Shown: one piece after another, positions 18,330 through 25,445 of the stretch
Layout: the number at the start of each line of letters is the position of its first letter
Numbering within the stretch: position 1 is the stretch's first letter
Source of the DNA: Actinomadura parmotrematis
GTDB taxonomy: Bacteria > Actinomycetota > Actinomycetes > Streptosporangiales > Streptosporangiaceae
Length of the DNA stretch: 64,000 nt
Assembly (NCBI RefSeq): GCF_019458805.1
Contig: NZ_JAIBOA010000009.1
Location: 1-64,000, forward strand
Direction of reading: 5' to 3'
Position numbers and translations under genes: made by a program
Notes under the pieces: model-generated
Seen by the model: the letters and a program-made list of their open reading frames with translations, nothing else
Told to the model about the DNA's origin: nothing
Databases searched by the model: none

Positions 18330-18397
18330 GACGATCTCCCGTCACCCATCGGATTCGACTAGTGACACAGTGGCCCCACCGGGGCTACGGTTACTAC

Positions 18398-18481
18398 GCA
18401 AGCAGAACATCGCCAACAGAGCGCAAGCACTCGCAAGCTCATTGCAAGCTTCCAGGGAGTACAGGCATGTCACCTGCAAGC
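18398..18481. promoter_or_regulatory. GCAAGC repeat array, candidate operator of the Scr1/WhiJ-type regulator
   Basis: GCAAGC occurs at 18398, 18423, 18433, 18444 and 18476. The three central copies are 10 and 11 bp apart, one helical turn each. They span the divergent promoter region and the start of the HTH gene (18467). A row of phased sites suggests cooperative binding of the HTH protein made here. Confidence 0.5.
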
Positions 18482-19258
18482 ACCCCCAGCGAGGTCTTGT
18501 CCTTCGCCGAAGTGGCGAAGAGATTGCGAAAAGAAGCCGGACTCACCCAGGCCCAAGCCGCCGCCGCCGCGAGCGTGTCACGTTCGTACATCGGGCAGGT
18601 CGAATCGGGAACGACACGATGCCGACTTGATTTCACGCAACGGCTCGATCGGGCTATCCACGCGAACGGCCAACTGGTCACCGCCTGGGAGGATCTGCTG
18701 GAAAGCATCAAGACCACGAAGTACCCCCGGTATTTCGTGAGCTTCCCCAAGGCCGAGAAGGCCGCCGTACTGCTGCGCTGCTACGAAGAGCGCCTGGTGT
18801 ACGGACTCTTCCAAACCCAGGATTACGCCCGGGCCCTGCTCCCCGACGAAGAATCCTTCATGAGCAGGATGGAACGACAGAAAGTACTGCTCCGAGAAAA
18901 TCCACCCGCAATATCCGTGGTGATGGACGAGAGCGTGCTGTACCGCGAGTTGGGCGGACCATCGGTGATGCACGCTCAACTAGAGCACCTACTTGGCCTA
19001 TCGGAGAGACCGAACATCACACTGCAGATCCTACCGATCATCTACGTTCGTAATGTGTGGGGGACATTCGCGATAGCCACCGGGAAGGACAACTCCCAAG
19101 TCGTCTACACCGACAAGGCATACGGCGGCGAGACGTCCATGAACGAGGATGACATAGCATTCGTGAACGAGACCTTCACGAGGCTGCAAGCAGAGGCCCT
19201 CAACGCGAGAGACACGAGAGCTTTCATCAGAAAGGTGATCCAAGAGCGATGGACATGA
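18467..19258 (+). CDS. Scr1/WhiJ-type helix-turn-helix regulator (XRE head, DUF5753 C-domain)
   Basis: A 263-residue regulator: XRE helix-turn-helix at about residues 12-65 (RLRKEAGLTQAQAAAAASVS, YIGQVESG), then a DUF5753 domain with the typical VYGLFQTQDYARALL and NITLQILP segments. The ATG at 18467 follows AGGGAG at 18454-18459; upstream in-frame residues look non-coding. It overlaps the DUF397 gene by 4 bp (ATGA). In known systems the DUF397 partner antagonises the DNA-binding protein. G+C is clearly lower than in surrounding genes, which hints at horizontal gain. Confidence 0.85.
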   Translation: MSPASTPSEVLSFAEVAKRLRKEAGLTQAQAAAAASVSRSYIGQVESGTTRCRLDFTQRLDRAIHANGQLVTAWEDLLESIKTTKYPRYFVSFPKAEKAAVLLRCYEERLVYGLFQTQDYARALLPDEESFMSRMERQKVLLRENPPAISVVMDESVLYRELGGPSVMHAQLEHLLGLSERPNITLQILPIIYVRNVWGTFAIATGKDNSQVVYTDKAYGGETSMNEDDIAFVNETFTRLQAEALNARDTRAFIRKVIQERWT

Positions 19259-19434
19259 GCAACGCCGCGTGGCGCAAGTCCACTTACAGTAACGAGTCCG
19301 GATCGAACTGCGTCGAACTCGCAGCCACAACCTCTCTGCTCGCCGTGCGCGACTCCCAAGCCCCCCAGGCCGGCTACCTCCTCCTCACGCGCGACCAGTT
19401 CGCCCACCTCAGCGCCGCCATCAAGGCCCTCTAG
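19255..19434 (+). CDS. DUF397 small protein, partner of the HTH regulator
   Basis: A 59-residue DUF397 protein (AAWRKSTYSNESGSNCVELA at the start, ending QFAHLSAAIKAL), short and mildly acidic. The ATG at 19255 gives a 4-bp overlap with the HTH gene and a better-spaced AAGAG site than the ATG at 19249. DUF397 proteins bind and neutralise the adjacent Scr1/WhiJ-type regulator. One base after its stop a 68-bp perfect inverted repeat begins (19435), which may end this transcript. Confidence 0.85.
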   Translation: MSNAAWRKSTYSNESGSNCVELAATTSLLAVRDSQAPQAGYLLLTRDQFAHLSAAIKAL

Positions 19435-19502
19435 CCGGTTGAGATGCGGCGTGTTGGGCACTTTGAAGATCGAAAGTGCCCAACACGCCGCATCTCAACC
19501 GG
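19435..19502. repeat. Palindromic element copy A (short form, 30-bp perfect arms)
   Basis: Arms 19435-19464 and 19473-19502 pair over 30 bp without mismatch around loop GAAGATCG. The conserved part is TTGAGATGCGGCGTGTTG. Unlike the five other copies it lacks the outer GACC..GGTC arms and abuts the DUF397 stop codon, so it could end transcription from either side. Confidence 0.9.
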
Positions 19503-19656
19503 CCCTGCCGATCCCTCCATTGCCCGGAGCAGTCGAATCTGGGGCGCGCCGATACGAACGCCGGCGAAGGCGCGGCGTGGGGCTTGGGCAGCCTCGAATG
19601 GTTCTCGATGGCGAGTCCCCTGAAGGGCGAGCGGGACCCCGCCATAGGATGGCCGG

Positions 19657-20001
19657 ATGGGGCTGGACTTTTCTGATGATTTTCTTGGTCTGCTCAACTC
19701 GGAAAGTAATTTCCAGAGCAGACCCTCGTTTCATGTCCGAGAGATCTACGAGGAGGGACGGCGTTGGAATGAGGTCGTCCTGATCTTCTCCCTCGATATC
19801 CGGCCTGCCGAGAGCCGGGACGTGCAGAAGTGGGAGTTGAGGCTCTCTTATCCGCTGGAGGAACTGGCCGGGGCGATGCTCGGGGCGGACTCCGGGCAGC
19901 GGGAGTGGATCGCCATGATGATGCGGACCCATGTCGCGGAGTGGTGGGCGACCAAAGACCAGGTCGCGGAATTCACGGCGGCCGGGCGCAGGGTCGGCTA
20001 G
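19657..20001 (+). CDS. Hypothetical protein
   Basis: A 114-residue soluble protein with no family I recognise. It is acidic at the start (GLDFSDDFLGLLNSE), has a beta-like middle (EVVLIFSLDIRP; WELRLSYPLEEL) and ends in helices rich in Trp and Met (WIAMMMRTHVAEWWATKDQV). Reasons to believe it is real are ordinary residue composition, alternating strand/helix pattern and lower G+C than shadow frames would give. It sits between palindromic copies A and B together with a VOC gene on the other strand. No promoter was resolved; function is unknown. Confidence 0.5.
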   Translation: MGLDFSDDFLGLLNSESNFQSRPSFHVREIYEEGRRWNEVVLIFSLDIRPAESRDVQKWELRLSYPLEELAGAMLGADSGQREWIAMMMRTHVAEWWATKDQVAEFTAAGRRVG

Positions 20002-20032
20002 GGCAGCCCGCCTTCTTCGATCATTACGCGGG

Positions 20033-20431
20033 TCAGGTGTCGGATTCGAGGGCGAAGGTGTTGCCGTCGGGGTCCTGGAACCAGGCGAGACGGCCGCCGC
20101 CGGCGCGGGGTGTGATGCCGTTGGCGTCGTGCTCCAGGCCGTCGTAGCGGGTGAAGGCGACGCCGGCGGCGGTGAGCTCGGCGACGGTCGCGTCGAGGTC
20201 GTCGACGTACCAGACCGCCATGGTCGCCTGGGAGTGCCCTGCGGTGTTCGACTGGTACACGTTCAGGGCCGGGCCGCCGCCGGAGGCGTAGATGCGGCTG
20301 CCGTCGGGGATCGCGGCGCTGGGGCCGGACCGCAGCGCTCGCAGGCCAAGCTTTCCTTCATAGAACGCGATCGCTCGCTGAATGTCCGACACGGCGACGG
20401 AGGCGTGCAAGGGAAAATCGCTCAAAGCCAT
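20033..20431 (-). CDS. VOC family protein (glyoxalase/bleomycin-resistance fold)
   Basis: A 132-residue VOC protein with two beta-alpha-beta-beta-beta modules: HASVAVSDIQRAIAFYEGKL opens the first, MAVWYVDDLDATVAELTAAGV the second, and FQDPDGNTFALES closes it with a possible metal-ligand region. The ATG at 20431 is preceded by GGGAGAG at good spacing; an ATG 15 bp upstream is less suited. It may bind a small ligand or be an isomerase/dioxygenase-like enzyme; the sequence does not say. It lies between palindromic copies A and B. Confidence 0.75.
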   Translation of the reverse strand: MALSDFPLHASVAVSDIQRAIAFYEGKLGLRALRSGPSAAIPDGSRIYASGGGPALNVYQSNTAGHSQATMAVWYVDDLDATVAELTAAGVAFTRYDGLEHDANGITPRAGGGRLAWFQDPDGNTFALESDT

Positions 20432-20476
20432 GAACCACTCTCCCACAGCCCTCCGTCAGCGACCCCTGCCGCTCAT

Positions 20477-20576
20477 GACCGCCTGGTCATTGCTCGTTGA
20501 CTTGCGGCGTGTTGCGTGTTGGGAGCGCTCCCAACACGCAACACGCCGCAAGTCAACGAAGGATGACCGAGTGGTC
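20477..20576. repeat. Palindromic element copy B (100 bp)
   Basis: A 100-bp inverted repeat centred at 20526.5. The inner 64 bases (20495-20558) form a perfect palindrome whose middle is GGGAGCGCTCCC, and outer arms GACCGCCTGGTCAT (20477-20490) and ATGACCGAGTGGTC (20563-20576) pair imperfectly. The conserved inner motif is GTTGACTTGCGGCGTGTTG. The end of a broken VOC reading frame runs into its right arm. Confidence 0.9.
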
Positions 20577-20765
20577 GCTTTTCTGGGCCGTCTTCTCCCG
20601 CGCCGCGGCGGTGTCGCCGAAGGTCCAAAGGGGCAGGACGACCGGCCGGCCGGCGGGGTCCTCGAAGAGGACGGCGCCGCGCTCGTTCCAGTAAGGGTCG
20701 GCGGCGTGCGATGGCGCTCCGTCCCGGCCGGGCGCCGCCGGGTGCCCGGCCGGGGCGGGGCGGGG
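20553..20765 (-). pseudogene. C-terminal remnant of a VOC family gene
   Basis: Reading the minus strand, the frame continues straight past the stop of the VOC gene at 20766 and yields DPYWNERGAVLFEDPAGRPV, a typical last strand of VOC proteins, before ending at 20553 inside palindromic copy B. No start or first half is present. It looks like the tail of a lost VOC gene whose end was overrun by the repeat element, or of a deleted tandem duplicate. It is too short to be functional alone. Confidence 0.5.
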
Positions 20766-21140
20766 TCACAGGTAGGGGCGGGTGATCAGCTCGATGGCGT
20801 GGCCCGCCGGGTCCTTGAAGTAGACGCCGCGGCCGCCGTGCTCGGTGTTGGTCTCGCCGGGGCGCCGCATCCGGGGGTCGGCCCAGTGCTCGACGCCGCC
20901 GTCGCGGAGGCGGGCGTAGGCGCGGTCGAACAGCTCGTCGTCGACGAGGAACGCGTAGTGCTGCATCTGGATGTCCACCGGCGGCTCGGCGAACTGGAGC
21001 AGCACGCCACCGTCGAGCTGGATGTTGATGAACGGACCCCAGGACGGCGCTTCGGGAAGCTCCAGCAGTTCCCGGAAGAAGCGCGCCGACGCCTCGCGGT
21101 CCTTGACGGCGATGATGGTGTGGTTGAACGTGACTGGCAT
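20766..21140 (-). CDS. VOC family protein
   Basis: A 124-residue VOC protein: TFNHTIIAVKDREASARFFRELL opens the fold (His likely a metal ligand), QHYAFLVDDELFDRAYARL begins the second half, and RGVYFKDPAGHAIELIT closes it with the usual second His and Glu. Retained H..H..E positions suggest a metal-dependent enzyme rather than a pure binding protein. The start ATG at 21140 has only a weak ribosome site. A VOC remnant follows directly downstream, so this locus once held two such genes. Confidence 0.75.
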   Translation of the reverse strand: MPVTFNHTIIAVKDREASARFFRELLELPEAPSWGPFINIQLDGGVLLQFAEPPVDIQMQHYAFLVDDELFDRAYARLRDGGVEHWADPRMRRPGETNTEHGGRGVYFKDPAGHAIELITRPYL

Positions 21141-21373
21141 TCGGCTGGCCTCGCTGATCGTTCGGCACGGGAAGGGGACTCGCGGTGCGCGAGCGCCGGG
21201 AGGTCCGCGTGCCGGGCGGGGGTGCTTCGCGCGCGCCCGCCGTGCGATCAGCTCTCCACCGGGTCGCCCGTCCGTGCGTGGCGCGAGGCCGGTCCGGTGT
21301 TCACGTCGGAGGACGATACGGCGTCAGTCCCGGGACGGCAACGCCCGGCCGCCGGCTTGCTAGCGTGCCGGGT

Positions 21374-21904
21374 ATGGCGGACGATCTGCCCGAGCTGCGG
21401 GCGTCGCACGGGGACCGGGACCGCGCCGTGGACGCGCTGCGGGTCGCCGCGGGCGACGGGCGGCTGGACGCCGGGGAGCTCGACGAGCGCGTGGAGCGCG
21501 CGCTGGCGGCGCGGACGCTCGGCGAGCTGGCCGCGCTGACCGCCGATCTCGCGGCGCCGGACGGCGACGTCCTGGTGATCGAGCAGGTGGGCGGCAAGTA
21601 CGTCAAGGACGGGTCCTGGCAGGTGCCCGCCCGCATCAAGGTCCGCACGCAGATGTGCCGCGTGACCCTGGACTTCACCCGCGCCGCCGTCACCTCCAGC
21701 CTCCTGCGGGTCGACGTGGAGATGGCGCGCGGCAGGCTGGTCGTCGTCGGCGCGCCCGGCGTGGTGTTCGACGCGGACGGGCTCAACGTCACGTACTCCA
21801 AGGTCAAGCTGCGCCCGCGAGGGGCCGGCGACCCGCTGCTGCGGGTCGAGCTCGCCGGCTCGCTCGTCCACGCCAAGGTCGTCGAGCGCCGCCCGCGCCG
21901 CTAA
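21374..21904 (+). CDS. DUF1707 domain protein
   Basis: A 176-residue protein with an N-terminal DUF1707 (SHOCT-like) module: RASHGDRDRAVDALRVAAGDGRLDAGELDERVERALAARTLGELAALTADL in consensus order, then a beta-rich domain (about residues 60-170). DUF1707 proteins are common in actinobacteria, often stress- or envelope-linked, without known activity. TAGCGT at 21361-21366 lies 7 bases before the ATG, which fits a leaderless transcript; the longer frame upstream is not credible. It overlaps the convergent map gene by 4 bp. Confidence 0.8.
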   Translation: MADDLPELRASHGDRDRAVDALRVAAGDGRLDAGELDERVERALAARTLGELAALTADLAAPDGDVLVIEQVGGKYVKDGSWQVPARIKVRTQMCRVTLDFTRAAVTSSLLRVDVEMARGRLVVVGAPGVVFDADGLNVTYSKVKLRPRGAGDPLLRVELAGSLVHAKVVERRPRR

Positions 21905-22686
21905 GCGGCGACGGCCTCGTCGGGGCGGCGGGTGAGGACGAGGGCGGCGCCTTCGGTGATGGCGACGGTGTGCTCGGAGTGGGCGGTGCGGGAGCCGTCG
22001 GCGGAGCGGATCGTCCAGCCGTCGGGGTCGTAGACGATGCGGTCGGTGGTGCGTGCGAACCAGGGCTCCAGGGCGAGGGTCAGGCCCGGCTGGAGCTTCA
22101 CGCCGCGGCCCGGACGGCCCTTGTTGGGGATGTGCAGGTCCTCGTGCATGGTGCGGCCGATGCCGTGGCCGCCGAACTCGGTGTTGACCGGGTAGCCGTA
22201 GGCGTCGGCGACCGCGCCGATCGCCGCCGAGATGTCGCCGAGGCGGTTGCCGGGGCGGGCCGCGTCGATCGCCGCCGCCAGGGCCTCCTCGGTGGCGCGG
22301 ACGATCCGCAGGTCCTCCTCGGCGGGGGTGCCGACGATGACGGTGCGCGCCGAGTCGGCGGCCCAGCCGTCGATGGTGACGGCGATGTCGGCGCTGAGGA
22401 CGTCGCCGTCGCGCAGCGTGTAGTCGCGGGGCAGGCCGTGCAGGACGGCGTCGTTGACCGACAGGCAGATGACGTTGCGGAACGGGCCGCGCCCGAAGGA
22501 CGGCGCGTAGTCCCAGTAGCAGGACTCCGCGCCGCGCCGCTTGATCATGCCGCGCACGTGGTGCTCCAGCTCCATCAGGTTGACGCCCACGTCGGCGATC
22601 TCGCCGACCTCGGTGAGCACCTCGGCGATGAAACGGCCGGTGACGTGCATGCGCTCGATCTCGGCGGGCGACTTCAGTTCGATCAC
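21901..22686 (-). CDS. map: Type I methionine aminopeptidase
   Basis: A 261-residue metallopeptidase that removes N-terminal methionine. Metal ligands are visible in order: DGWAADSARTV (Asp), GGHGIGRTMHEDLHIPN (His), LALEPWF (Glu) and AHSEHTVAI (Glu). The GTG at 22686 with GAGG upstream is chosen; an in-frame GTG at 22731 would place the operator-like repeat inside the gene. It lacks the zinc-finger extension of some MetAPs. It is divergent from an XRE regulator, unusual for a housekeeping map, so it is probably an accessory, regulated copy. Confidence 0.88.
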   Translation of the reverse strand: MIELKSPAEIERMHVTGRFIAEVLTEVGEIADVGVNLMELEHHVRGMIKRRGAESCYWDYAPSFGRGPFRNVICLSVNDAVLHGLPRDYTLRDGDVLSADIAVTIDGWAADSARTVIVGTPAEEDLRIVRATEEALAAAIDAARPGNRLGDISAAIGAVADAYGYPVNTEFGGHGIGRTMHEDLHIPNKGRPGRGVKLQPGLTLALEPWFARTTDRIVYDPDGWTIRSADGSRTAHSEHTVAITEGAALVLTRRPDEAVAA

Positions 22687-22710
22687 GGGTACCTCGGCAG
22701 CGGGACGGGA

Positions 22711-22759
22711 TGGTATTTCTATACCGGCCACCCTAGTCCTTGACGGTATAGAAATACCA
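22711..22759. promoter_or_regulatory. Inverted operator pair between map and XRE gene
   Basis: TGGTATTTCTATACCG (22711-22726) and CGGTATAGAAATACCA (22744-22759) are perfect reverse complements, and each half is itself a GGTAT-N4-ATACC palindrome; centres are 33 bp apart. The right site lies between a -35 (TTGACG, 22740) and a -10 (TACCCT, 22764-22769) of the XRE gene, whose ATG follows six bases later, implying a leaderless, self-repressed transcript. Confidence 0.7.
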
Positions 22760-22775
22760 GCCCTACCCTGGGCGC

Positions 22776-23045
22776 ATGGTCCGCCACCCCCTCACGCCCG
22801 AGCAGATCGAAGCCGGCCGGCGCCTCGGCGCCCTGCTGCGCCGCGCGCGGGCGGGGCGCGAGCTCGCGGACGTCGCGCTGGCGGCCGGCGTCTCCCCGGA
22901 GACCCTGCGCAAGATCGAGACGGGCCGGCTGCCGTCCCCCGGCTTCGGGACGATCGTCCGGCTGGGCGCGGCGCTCGGCGTGCCGGTGCAGGACCTCGCG
23001 GACGCCTGGCGCGGCCGCGACCTGCCCCTCGGCGCCGTTTCCTGA
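22776..23045 (+). CDS. XRE family regulator divergent from map
   Basis: An 89-residue protein that is essentially one helix-turn-helix domain (about residues 16-75): RRLGALLRRARAGRELADVA, GVSPETLRKIETG, then a VRLGAALGVPV closing helix. It has no ligand-binding domain, so any signal must come through protein level or partners. A pair of identical palindromes overlaps its own promoter and faces map, so it most likely represses itself and map. The ATG at 22776 has no ribosome site, consistent with leaderless translation. Confidence 0.8.
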   Translation: MVRHPLTPEQIEAGRRLGALLRRARAGRELADVALAAGVSPETLRKIETGRLPSPGFGTIVRLGAALGVPVQDLADAWRGRDLPLGAVS

Positions 23046-23115
23046 CGGAGCGATGAGTTCGCCGGGGCGCGCCGGTCTGCCTTGCCGAGACGAACCGACG
23101 CACCGGGAGCACACC

Positions 23116-23748
23116 ATGGGCCTCATCCACATCGAGCTTTTCGCGACCCTCGACCTCGTCGGGCAGGCGCCCGGCGGCCCCGACGAGGACCCGGACGGCT
23201 TCCCGTTCGGCGGCTGGCAGGCGCCGCTGCTCGACGAGGTCGGCGGCGCGCAGGTCGACGCCGCGTACGAGAGCACCGACGCCCTGCTGCTCGGCCGCCG
23301 CACCTACGACATCTTCGCCGCCTACTGGCCGCACCAGAAGGGCGGCGAGGACGGCGCGATCGCCGACCTGTTCAACGGCATCCCCAAGTACGTGGCCTCG
23401 CGCGGCAACCCCGACCTGTCGTGGGAGGGGTCGACGCGGCTCGGCCCGGACCTGGCCGCCGCGGTGCGCGAGGTCCGCGACCGGCACGAGAACATCAAGG
23501 TCGTCGGGAGCCTGGACCTAGTGCAGACGCTGCTGCGCGAGAAGCTCTTCGACCGCCTGGACCTCTGGATCCACCCGATCGTGCTCGGCGTCGGCAAGAA
23601 GGTGTTCGACGGCGGCGCGGTGCCCACGAACCTCACCCTGCTGGAGCCGCCTGCGGCCGGGCCGAAGGGCGGGGTGTTCCTGCGCTATGGCCTCGCCGAC
23701 GGCACGCCGGGGACGGGCGACATGAGCGCGCCCGACCGCGGCGTCTGA
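23116..23748 (+). CDS. Dihydrofolate reductase-like (RibD C-terminal domain) protein
   Basis: A 210-residue protein of the RibD-C/DHFR superfamily, the group often annotated dihydrofolate reductase family protein. Marks are LLLGRRTYDIFAAYWP near residue 60, KYVASRGNPDLSW, IKVVGSLDLVQTLL and FDRLDLWIHPIVLG. The NADPH-binding layout is present, but true folate reduction is not implied, since most stand-alone members are of unknown substrate. The ATG at 23116 follows GGGAG; the open frame upstream lacks similarity. Confidence 0.78.
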   Translation: MGLIHIELFATLDLVGQAPGGPDEDPDGFPFGGWQAPLLDEVGGAQVDAAYESTDALLLGRRTYDIFAAYWPHQKGGEDGAIADLFNGIPKYVASRGNPDLSWEGSTRLGPDLAAAVREVRDRHENIKVVGSLDLVQTLLREKLFDRLDLWIHPIVLGVGKKVFDGGAVPTNLTLLEPPAAGPKGGVFLRYGLADGTPGTGDMSAPDRGV

Positions 23749-23813
23749 CGGCGCCGTTCTGCGGAGGGCGGAACGCGTGGTGCGCGTCCGGTATGCCGGG
23801 TTACCGTGGGCGC

Positions 23814-24173
23814 ATGGCCGAGACGACACGCCCGCGCCCGCCCGCCGACGACGAGACGCCGGCCCGCCCGGCGGAGCCGCTGTGGCGCGACGCGCTCGGC
23901 CGCTGCCTGCGCGACCTGCGGGCGGAGCGCGGCGAGATCCTGGTGGAGACCGCGCGCCGCGCCGGGGTGTCCCCGCAGTACCTGTCGGAGATGGAGCGCG
24001 GCGTCAAGGAGCCGTCCAGCGAGATGATCGCCGCGGTCGCGGGCGCCCTCGGCACGACGCTCGGCGACCTGACGCTCGCGGTCGCGACGAGCCTGCTGGC
24101 CGTGCCGGCCGGGCCGGCGGCGGCGCGGCCGGCCGGCCCGACCTGCATGGCCGCGTACGCGCTCGCCGCCTGA
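23814..24173 (+). CDS. PopR/ClgR-type XRE regulator of clp genes, with ssrA-like C-terminus
   Basis: A 119-residue regulator whose helix-turn-helix (about residues 28-85; RAGVSPQYLSEMERGVKEPS) resembles ClgR and PopR. PopR of Streptomyces activates clpP3-clpP4 and is itself degraded by Clp through C-terminal alanines. Here the protein ends MAAYALAA, matching the last five residues of the E. coli ssrA tag, and two clpP genes lie 12 bp downstream on the other strand. TACCGT at 23802-23807 just before the ATG suggests a leaderless transcript. Identity as the clp regulator is inferred from motif, tail and neighbours. Confidence 0.72.
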   Translation: MAETTRPRPPADDETPARPAEPLWRDALGRCLRDLRAERGEILVETARRAGVSPQYLSEMERGVKEPSSEMIAAVAGALGTTLGDLTLAVATSLLAVPAGPAAARPAGPTCMAAYALAA

Positions 24174-24185
24174 CCGTCACCCGCG

Positions 24186-24782
24186 CTACCCCGGCTGCCG
24201 GTCCTCCAGGACGTGGTCGACGAGGCCGTACTCCCGCGCCGCCGTCGCGGTGAAGACGCGGTCGCGGTCGGTGTCGGCGCGCAGCGTCGCGGTGTCCTGC
24301 CCGGTGTGGCGGGACAGGATGCGCTCGATGTCGGCGCGCACGCGCACGACCTCGTCCGCCTGGAGGATCAGGTCGGGGATCGCGCCGCGCCCCTGCCCCA
24401 CCGGCTGGTGCAGGACGACGCGGGTGTGCGGCAGCGCGGAGCGCTTGCCGGGCGCGCCCGCCGCGAGCAGCACGGCGCCGACGGCGACGGCCTGCCCGAC
24501 GCACGTCGTCGCGACCTGCGGGCGGATGTAGCGCAGCGTGTCGTAGACCGCGAGCATCGCGCTCGGGTCGCCGCCCTCGCAGTTGATGTAGAGCTGGACG
24601 TCCTGCTCGGGGCTGTCGGCCTCCAGGTGCAGGAGCTGCGCGACGAGGGCGTTGGCGACGCCCGCGTCGATGGCGGTGCCGAGGTAGACGATCCGCTCGG
24701 CGAGCAGGTGCGAGTAGACGTCCATGATCCGCTCGCCGCGGGGGTGCTGGGCGATGACGTTGGGGATCGTGTAGGTGCTCAT
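24186..24782 (-). CDS. ClpP-family subunit lacking the catalytic serine (ClpP3-like)
   Basis: A 198-residue ClpP fold. The segment aligned with the active-site helix reads TTCVGQAVAVGAVLLAAG: the serine seen in GQAAS(M)G of ClpP is Ala100 here (codon 24483-24485), while the His (RVVLHQ, about 125) and Asp (DTDRDRV, about 174) are kept. It should therefore be unable to cut peptides by the usual triad and may be a structural partner of the other subunit, as ClpR is in cyanobacteria. The ATG overlaps the upstream clpP stop by 4 bp, so the two are translated together. Confidence 0.82.
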   Translation of the reverse strand: MSTYTIPNVIAQHPRGERIMDVYSHLLAERIVYLGTAIDAGVANALVAQLLHLEADSPEQDVQLYINCEGGDPSAMLAVYDTLRYIRPQVATTCVGQAVAVGAVLLAAGAPGKRSALPHTRVVLHQPVGQGRGAIPDLILQADEVVRVRADIERILSRHTGQDTATLRADTDRDRVFTATAAREYGLVDHVLEDRQPG

Positions 24783-25405
24783 CGGGCGGCTCCGGAGGGG
24801 ACGCCGAGGCCGACCCGGCGGTGGCGGGCGGGCACGAGCTCGTCGTAGGAGCCGACGATGGCGTCGACGAACCCGTAGTCGATGGCCTCCTGCGCGGTGT
24901 ACCAGCGGTCGTGCAGGGAGTCCTCGAAGACGCGTTCCAGGGGCTGGCCGGTGTCCTCGGCGATGAGGCCGAGGACGGTGTCGCGGGTGTGGCGCAGGTC
25001 GTTGGCCTGCAGCTCGATGTCGACGGCGGCGCCGCCGATCCCGGCGGACCCCTGGTGCATCAGGACGCGGGCGTGCGGCAGGGCGCGGCGCTTGCCGGGC
25101 GTCCCCGACGACAGCAGGAACTGCCCGGCGCTGTAGGCGATGCCGAACACGACCGTGGCCACGTCGCACGGGACGAGCCGCATGACGTCGCGGATCGCGA
25201 GCATCGCCGGCACCGACCCGCCGGGCGAGTGGATCCACAGCGCGATGTCGGCCGCGGCGTCCTCGCCCGCCAGGGTGATCAGCTGGGTGGCCAGCAGCGT
25301 GCCGTTGTCGTCGTCGAGCGGACCGTCCAGGACGAGGACGCGCTGCGCGTAGAGCTCGCGGCGCGTCCGCCCGTCGAACATGGGGCTCTTCTCTTCCTCG
25401 CTCAT
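24779..25405 (-). CDS. ClpP-family serine protease subunit (ClpP4-like)
   Basis: A 208-residue ClpP with a complete triad by position: Ser92 in FGIAYSAGQFLL, His117 in ARVLMHQ and Asp about 166 in SLHDRWYT. The handle region is shorter and differs from housekeeping ClpP1/ClpP2. It is the first gene of a two-gene operon with the Ser-less subunit, as in the clpP3-clpP4 locus of Streptomyces. A GGAGG site precedes the ATG at 25405, and a 19-bp palindrome of PopR-site design lies 41 bp upstream. A mixed ring with the partner subunit is likely. Confidence 0.85.
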   Translation of the reverse strand: MSEEEKSPMFDGRTRRELYAQRVLVLDGPLDDDNGTLLATQLITLAGEDAAADIALWIHSPGGSVPAMLAIRDVMRLVPCDVATVVFGIAYSAGQFLLSSGTPGKRRALPHARVLMHQGSAGIGGAAVDIELQANDLRHTRDTVLGLIAEDTGQPLERVFEDSLHDRWYTAQEAIDYGFVDAIVGSYDELVPARHRRVGLGVPSGAAR

Positions 25406-25445
25406 GCCCTCCACCCTGCGGCGTCGCGGGCACCGCTCCCAGCCC

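Noticed and set aside
19439..20694. Short plus-strand frames with the recurring residues CGVL..QHAASQ inside the palindromic copies.
   Set aside because: Similarity arises because the DNA palindrome is conserved; similar peptides appear in several frames and both strands, as expected for repeats rather than genes.
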